A stretch of DNA of 64,000 nt from Hevea brasiliensis (Eukaryota > Streptophyta > Magnoliopsida > Malpighiales > Euphorbiaceae). The notes below the pieces were generated by a model. That model made no database searches. It saw nothing but the letters and a program-made list of their open reading frames with translations, and was not told the origin of the DNA. The stretch lies in assembly GCF_030052815.1 (NCBI RefSeq), contig NC_079510.1, forward strand, positions 51,116,725 through 51,180,724, given 5' to 3'. A program made the position numbers and the translations under genes. How positions within the stretch are numbered: the first letter of the stretch is position 1; every line of letters begins with the position of its first letter. Positions 58,501 through 64,000 of this stretch are shown here, piece by piece.

Positions 58501-59629
58501 GAGTGACAGTCAGACACTAAAAAACACACCTAATGCATGATTAGAAGCATAATATATGGGCTTTCCAACCCTCAAATATTCCAATTTAATCTTATTAGCA
58601 GCATCAAATTCTGCTACTAAAATTAGTCTATCAGTCACAAAATTAACAAAAGCTTTGAATAGATGTACCCGTGTGCCTACCACCAAAACCAATAATATGA
58701 ACTCCTTAATCCTTGGGGGCAAGCTCATATAGAACTATTTTATTACTATTCTATTATGAATCCAACTTTTATCATGCAATAGACAACTCGTGTCTCTCTT
58801 TCTGGGGAGAGAGAGCTCTCATTTTTTCCTTTCCTTAGAGCCTAGAGTCTCTTTCTCTTAGTTTAGTGGCTTACCCCTCCTTAGTGGTGAGTTAAGGTGT
58901 AGATAGGTTTTAGTTAAGGGCAGCAGTGGTGACCATTTGAGGAATCCTTGGACTGTTGATACTTCTATGTGTTGGTTTTTCTCTATTGCTTTCTTCTTTG
59001 TTGGTTGTATTATTGTTTTTGCAGGTTAAGTTGACTTAAAGGAGGTGCCTTTGTCGATTTGTTTCATCTGGGAGGTGTACAAGGATATGAGAAGAGAGTA
59101 TCTGTAAGATTTACAGCATTCAACCGAGAGAGTGCTACCGCCCTAGTTAAAAGAGACTGAGATGCCAACTAGGTCCTGCTCCTCCATTTTCTTCTTACAA
59201 TGTAGGCGGCCAATCTATGCTTAAATGGTTCCCTTGACCCCAATGGCCTTTGTACTTTCTACGATTGTTTATGGGCTCTAGTTTAGTTGCTCTATGGTTT
59301 TGCTGGGTTGATCAAGCCTCTCTCTGCTGGCTGACAGTTCTTGACTAAGCGATATAAACAAATGGAAAATGCAAATTGTACCTAAGCAAGCAAGATAAAC
59401 CAAATTGTCTATAAAATTATTAAGAAAGAATAGAGAAAAGCTGTTACTACCATATTTCATTACCCAGTAAGAATGAAACCCACCAAGCATACCAGTACAT
59501 TACATAACAGTTGGTGATCTTTACAGCCTCCATTTCATATTGTAAGTAAATGATAGTGATCAATTAAGCTTGAAACAGTCCATAAACCATTACATCTAAT
59601 TCAACATGCCAAATAGCATCTGCTTTGAA
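58501..59629. other. Intergenic, unrecognised
   Basis: A 72-codon minus frame at 58510-58728 (MSLPPRIKEFILLVLVVGTR...) has no motif that I know. A TCTCTCTTTCTGGGGAGAGAGAGCTCTC inverted repeat occurs at about 58794-58820. No gene is supported. The right end is probably the CRIPT 3' UTR. Confidence 0.35.
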
Positions 59630-61030
59630 TTATACATTACTTTGTTTGTAAAACTTAGTGTCAAGTACTTGCTTACCACACATTGCACAAACCCCTGAAA
59701 AATTCATAACAATGTCAGAACTAGTTACAAACTAAAATACAAGTTGAGAATATAAAAGTCAGAAAATAATCAACATTCAACACATCAACTATACTACCTT
59801 TGGTATAAGCACAGGTGTGACAGTATTTGGCATCTTGGTGTACCTGCTGCTTGCAAATCATGCACTTGGTATTTCCATAAGGAGTCCATCTACAAGCAAT
59901 ATAAATTCCAACACAGAATCATCCCATCAGAATTTTGAATGTAATTGTAACATACATTATCATGGAAAAACTAACAATTTAAATAAGACGCCATGTTGGG
60001 GAAAAATGGCATATAAGAATACAAGGTAACTAACCAACAACAAAGAGAAACTTAAACCTTGAATCCAAAGATAAAGAGGAATGAGCAACTTGAAGATATT
60101 GCAGCTTGGCTATACTCAGATGCACATGCACTCTGGTAGATCAATTTATCACATCATACTATTGCTATCTATCAATTGCTTATCCTTCACATTTTGTTCG
60201 AGAAGCAAACAACACCGAATTTGTGGTTCATAAATCATAAGCTCTGTTTGCTGTAGCAGAACATTATTAGTTACCCTAAGCCACGGTAGAAATTTTATTA
60301 CTCTATTATAAAAGTAGCTAAACCATTAATAATAATATAGCTGAAATCCTACAAGTCAATCCTACAATTTTCTTCCATATATAGGTTTAGCATATTAAAC
60401 ATGGATTATAATACAAATATACAATAGCACTACAATAATTGAAGAACAACATCAAATTTAAAAGGAGAAAAGAGGAGGAGATTGGATTTGAATTCTTGAC
60501 TATACATACATTGCTAGACAGGTGTTCAAGGCATGAATTCTTGTACTCGTAACTATACAGAAATTGATCTTGATATATCAAATAACCAAAATGAACCACG
60601 CCCGCCATTCAACAATAAGCAGGCAACTACTAAAATGCATGAAAACAATCGGTATATAAGTGCAATAAGCAAAACCTAAAATAAATTTCACCGATTTGCT
60701 AAGGCACGAGAACGAATTCAACTAATCAATAAAAAGAAGCCATCAAATTAAACGAAAAAATAATTAAAAAAAAAAAGCGAACCTTTTCTTCTTAGAGAGG
60801 AGTTTGTTCTCGTTGATCTTACGACCACCACCTTCGGTGGTATTGCTGGCTCCTTCTTTCCACTTATCTGGTACAATCACCTTCGATAACTTCTTCTCAC
60901 CTAAACAAAATCATCCCTTCCAAAATTAATCCGTAATTTAAATAAAATCAGAAGATAATCACTAACTAAATAAGCCGATGGGCATTTAATTGGCAAAATA
61001 ACTAAGAAACTTACACTTCTCGCAGACCAT
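59630..61030 (-). CDS. CRIPT: CRIPT homolog (cysteine-rich PDZ-binding protein), four exons
   Basis: Minus-strand exons 61030-61015, 60900-60783, 59889-59798 and 59694-59630 have GT-AG borders. The product is 96 residues: MVCEKCEKKLSKVIVPDKWK, EGASNTTEGGGRKINENKLL, RWTPYGNTKCMICKQQVHQD, YCHTCAYTKGVCAMCGKQVL and a C-terminal YKQSNV. Four CxxC pairs (CEKC, CMIC, CHTC, CAMC) make two zinc-binding sites. The length is close to the ~100-residue family norm. Animal CRIPT binds PDZ domains through its C-terminus, and human CRIPT has been linked to the minor spliceosome; the plant role is not established. Exon 1 contributes only 16 coding bases. There are no stops or shifts, so it is likely functional. 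Confidence 0.93.
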
Positions 61031-62397
61031 CGTTCCTCTTCTGGCAAAATTGAAGCCCTAATTGGAATTCTCAGTCTCAAAAACAAGAAATAACCCACAG
61101 AACTCGATTTAAGGGTTTTGTAATTTTGTTTGACCTAGCGAATTTACTAAACTATCCTCGGCGCATAGGTATAATTGCTTTGCTGGGTCGGTGGGCGTTA
61201 ATGTAAAAACATTGGAATGGTAATCTGTTTTATCCAAATAGAGTGAAAAAAAATTGAAGAGTGAACTGGGGAAGTGTTACCGGTGCAGGTTTTTAACTCT
61301 TAAAATTATTAATTATTTAATTTTTTTCAAGATTAATATTTAATTTTTTGATGAAATAATTTTATTTAAGTTTAAAAATTAATGGTCTTTTTAAATATGT
61401 AAATAATATTAATAAAGAATTAAAAGTTATAAAGATAATAATTATTTATTATTAATATAATGCTAATGGTTCTATTAGTTTATATGAAAATAAATTTAAT
61501 AATTATTATATTAATTATTTATATTAAAATTTTTATAAATTAAATTATATATAATAAATATATAAATTTATATATAAATATTTAATTTAATAATTATTAA
61601 ACTTACTCTCTTATAAAATCAAGTTTATACAATGAATTTTTTTTTTCTCTTTTTATTAGATTAGTAAAGATGTGAGCTCATATTTTTTATTTATCAGGTT
61701 TACTATTATTCTAATTATGTCATGATATGAAATTATTTGGATTATAATAATAAATCAGAACATTTATCAACATATTTTTTTATTTAAATTTATTTTAATA
61801 ATTCTTTTAGTTGTTTTGATTAGTGTAATTACTATAACTCGTCAGTAATAAATCTTTAGAATCAGTAATTACAATCCAAATTAAACTTGTAAACACATTA
61901 AAATTATTTATTTTAAATGTACCCAATAAATATAAGAAGAATGAGCCTTTAAAATTATTTTAAAAAACTCAATTTCAATATATAAAAAATTAGTTTGAAT
62001 ATATCCTTAAATATAAAAAAATAAAATCATTAAAATATAAATGTCTTTTTAAATATTAAAACAAATAAAAAAAATTATTTACTCCTGTTAGGACAAATAA
62101 AAAATTGTTTTTTTTTTTGGTTATATTGGCCAATTATGAAAAAAAAAAAAGCAACTGATCTTTGCTTACTCAAAACTAAGAAGTAAAAATTGCCCATCGG
62201 CCACTGTGGCAAGTCTTGTCACCAATAATTGAATAAATTAAATTAATTAATAAATAGTAATCCAATAATGCAACACAAAGATGGGTCCATGGGACAAAAA
62301 ATACGCATTTTAAACTCATCTCAAAATATACAAATAAAAAGGAATAAAAATAGTAAAAGAAGAAAAAATTGATCACAGGTTCAATTGGTCATCAATT
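61031..62397. other. Intergenic between CRIPT and XTH, AT-rich
   Basis: The CRIPT promoter and 5' UTR lie just right of 61030. From about 61280 to 62160 the sequence is A/T-rich with no reading frame of note. The XTH 3' UTR lies at its right end. Confidence 0.5.
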
Positions 62398-63663
62398 TCA
62401 ATCCCATGGGCTCAAAGAGCACTCTACTGGCAGTGTTGGGTACCTCTCAGTGTCTTTGCAATAATCATAGATGACAAGGTTCCTCTGGACCCGAGCATAA
62501 TCCATTTTCTGCGAATCAGAAAGATGCCAAGCTTGGTATTGATCCCACCAATTCTTGGTGGTGGTTGATACGCAAGCAGGGTACGCGTCTTCCCATTGGC
62601 AACCATCCACATTGAAGTCCTTATAAGAGGACACAAATGGAGCCTTTTTCCAGTCTGTCTTCTCTAGCCCACCTCTTGTGGCCCACTCATCTGCATTCCA
62701 AATGCTCGAGAATAGGTACATGGGCTTCTTGTTGGGGAAGAAATTGTTAGTCTCTCCATTGTTCTTGTGCACTCTTATGGGAACTCTATTTATAAAGAAC
62801 CTAATATTTAATGGAAATTTAACTCAGTTAACTGTCCTGAAATGAAACTTTCACTTCCTGAAAATTGAATATTAACTTACACAATCTGGTGGTTATTCCA
62901 GAGGATGGAATAGGTGTGAAAATCCTCAGTAGGATCGAATCAAAGCATGTGCCTCATCTCACGCCCACCAGTTCCATTTTTGTATACGTTTGTCTGTATC
63001 AAATATGGCTGTCCGGTTCTATTCCCTAGAACTCAAAATCCAACTCATCCCTTGTTGGTCCTGCCCCATTCTCTGAGCACATCTGCATTCATTTTTCCAT
63101 TTTCAATATCAAGCAAGTCCTCAAAGATCTCAACAATAAAATTTTCAAAAGTTAAAGCATTATAAGCATTGGAAGGCAAAATTGAAACTTTCTTGGATTC
63201 TTGAATGCTTTATCTGGTTGTACATATATCAAGAAAGACTCACATAATAAGCTGTCACTACACCAACTGAATCACCTCCAACCAGTTTTAGCTTCATACT
63301 AAACCACCCAAATCTGTATCTCTGCTTTGTTTGAAATCCACAACCTATTCATGGAAAACCAAATATATTTACACCCTGTTATAGAAAGAGAAGGAATCTT
63401 GAACGTAAAGCAAGGGAATATAAATAGCTTTGAAAATATTGAATCATAAATGCGTTAGTTTCTATACCTGTTTCCTTGTCCAAGGAAAGGTACCAGATCT
63501 GCCTGTCTTCAGATGTTTTGAAATGCTCCTCTGACCACATAATATTGAAATTGTCTTCAAAAGATCCTTTGGAGAAAGCTGCTTCAGATGGTATGCAAGA
63601 AGCAGCCAATAAAGCCGCAATGAAGAGAAGAGCTGCCATCGGAGAAACCCTATATCCCTCCAT
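62398..63663 (-). pseudogene. XTH: Xyloglucan endotransglucosylase/hydrolase, broken in exon 3
   Basis: Minus-strand exons 63663-63468, 63344-63244, 63082-62881 and 62800-62398 have canonical borders. Signal peptide: PMAALLFIAALLAASCIP (residues ~8-25). Then [60 protein letters not shown] (catalytic DExDFE), [31 protein letters not shown], and the XTH C-terminal domain with WWDQYQAWHLSDSQKMDYAR and ECSLSPWD. XTHs cut and rejoin wall xyloglucan. Exon 3 has a TAG (63028-63026) directly after DELDFEF with one base missing, and a TGA (62942-62940) in place of Trp. Everything else is open. It resembles the XTH9 group (inference). The two lesions could also be sequence errors. Confidence 0.9.
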
Positions 63664-64000
63664 TCTGTTTGGAGAAGGTCTTAGAGGGAGGCCGAGAACA
63701 AATTAGATATTCTCGGTTGGATTCCTGTCAGGAGATGATGTCCAATAAATGATCAGCATTTCAGTGTCCCATCTTCCATGTGAAGGGTAGAACTAGAAAC
63801 CTAGTTGACATTTACAACTGTTGATAAATTATTTGATCTACATCACATGTACAATTTTACCCATGTAAGCTATGATCCAGAGACATCCAAATCAAAGGCA
63901 ATGTATGCAGCCATGTTGCCCCCATATAGTTTAGTGATATTTAAGTTATTTTTAAAGCTGTAAATTTTAAATTTAAATATTAATTAGAATTAATTAAATA
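63664..64000 (-). other. XTH upstream region
   Basis: The XTH 5' UTR and promoter should lie here. I see no convincing TATA box and no other gene. The far right end is AT-rich. Confidence 0.4.

Noticed and set aside
58510..58728. 72-codon minus-strand ORF as a gene
   Set aside because: No recognisable motif, no splice partners and no start context; likely chance.

Overview
This is nuclear DNA from a eudicot plant. The signs are GT-AG introns in four genes, a plant polyubiquitin gene, a plant-type xyloglucan endotransglucosylase gene, a CPC/TRY-type single-repeat MYB, and kilobase-scale nested LTR retrotransposons primed by initiator tRNA-Met. The codon style and the repeat families fit a woody Malpighiales or Euphorbiaceae genome, but that placement is an inference, not a match.

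Left and centre (1-50.4 kb) form a repeat-rich block laid over two decaying copies of a tandem ubiquitin-like (UBL) gene. Copy A starts at 595. It is cut by an LTR element with two 4.46-kb LTRs and only 355 bp between them (1166-10436, target duplication AAGAA), then by a related solo LTR (10512-14551, duplication CAGAG), and resumes at 14557. Between the copies lie an out-of-order kinesin-14 pseudogene, a MITE-like inverted repeat and AT-rich repeats. Copy B starts at 19096. It is cut inside its first UBL module by a 10.25-kb Ty3/gypsy element (19248-29501, duplication GTGGT). It continues with UBL modules 2 to 4 and is cut again by a Ty1/copia element of the SIRE/Maximus type (31092-50271). 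That copia element lacks integrase, carries an extra ORF after pol, and has a 9.27-kb non-coding LTR element (31584-40854, duplication TTTAC) nested in its 5' LTR.

Right side (51-64 kb) is the gene-rich flank. It holds a four-unit polyubiquitin gene with a leader intron (+), an intron-bearing eIF1/SUI1 pseudogene (+), a 74-residue R3-MYB gene in three exons (+), a four-exon CRIPT gene (-) and a four-exon XTH gene (-). The XTH gene is broken in exon 3 just after its catalytic motif.

The most unusual signal is a sequence-wide pattern rather than a gene. Inside the transposons, CAG words are repeatedly found as CGA (and CTG as TCG) when two LTR copies, or an element and its family consensus, are compared. 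This probably reflects a consensus error at CHG-methylated cytosines. It would explain many of the gypsy frameshifts, so those elements may be more intact than they look. No CRISPR array, rRNA or tRNA gene was seen.
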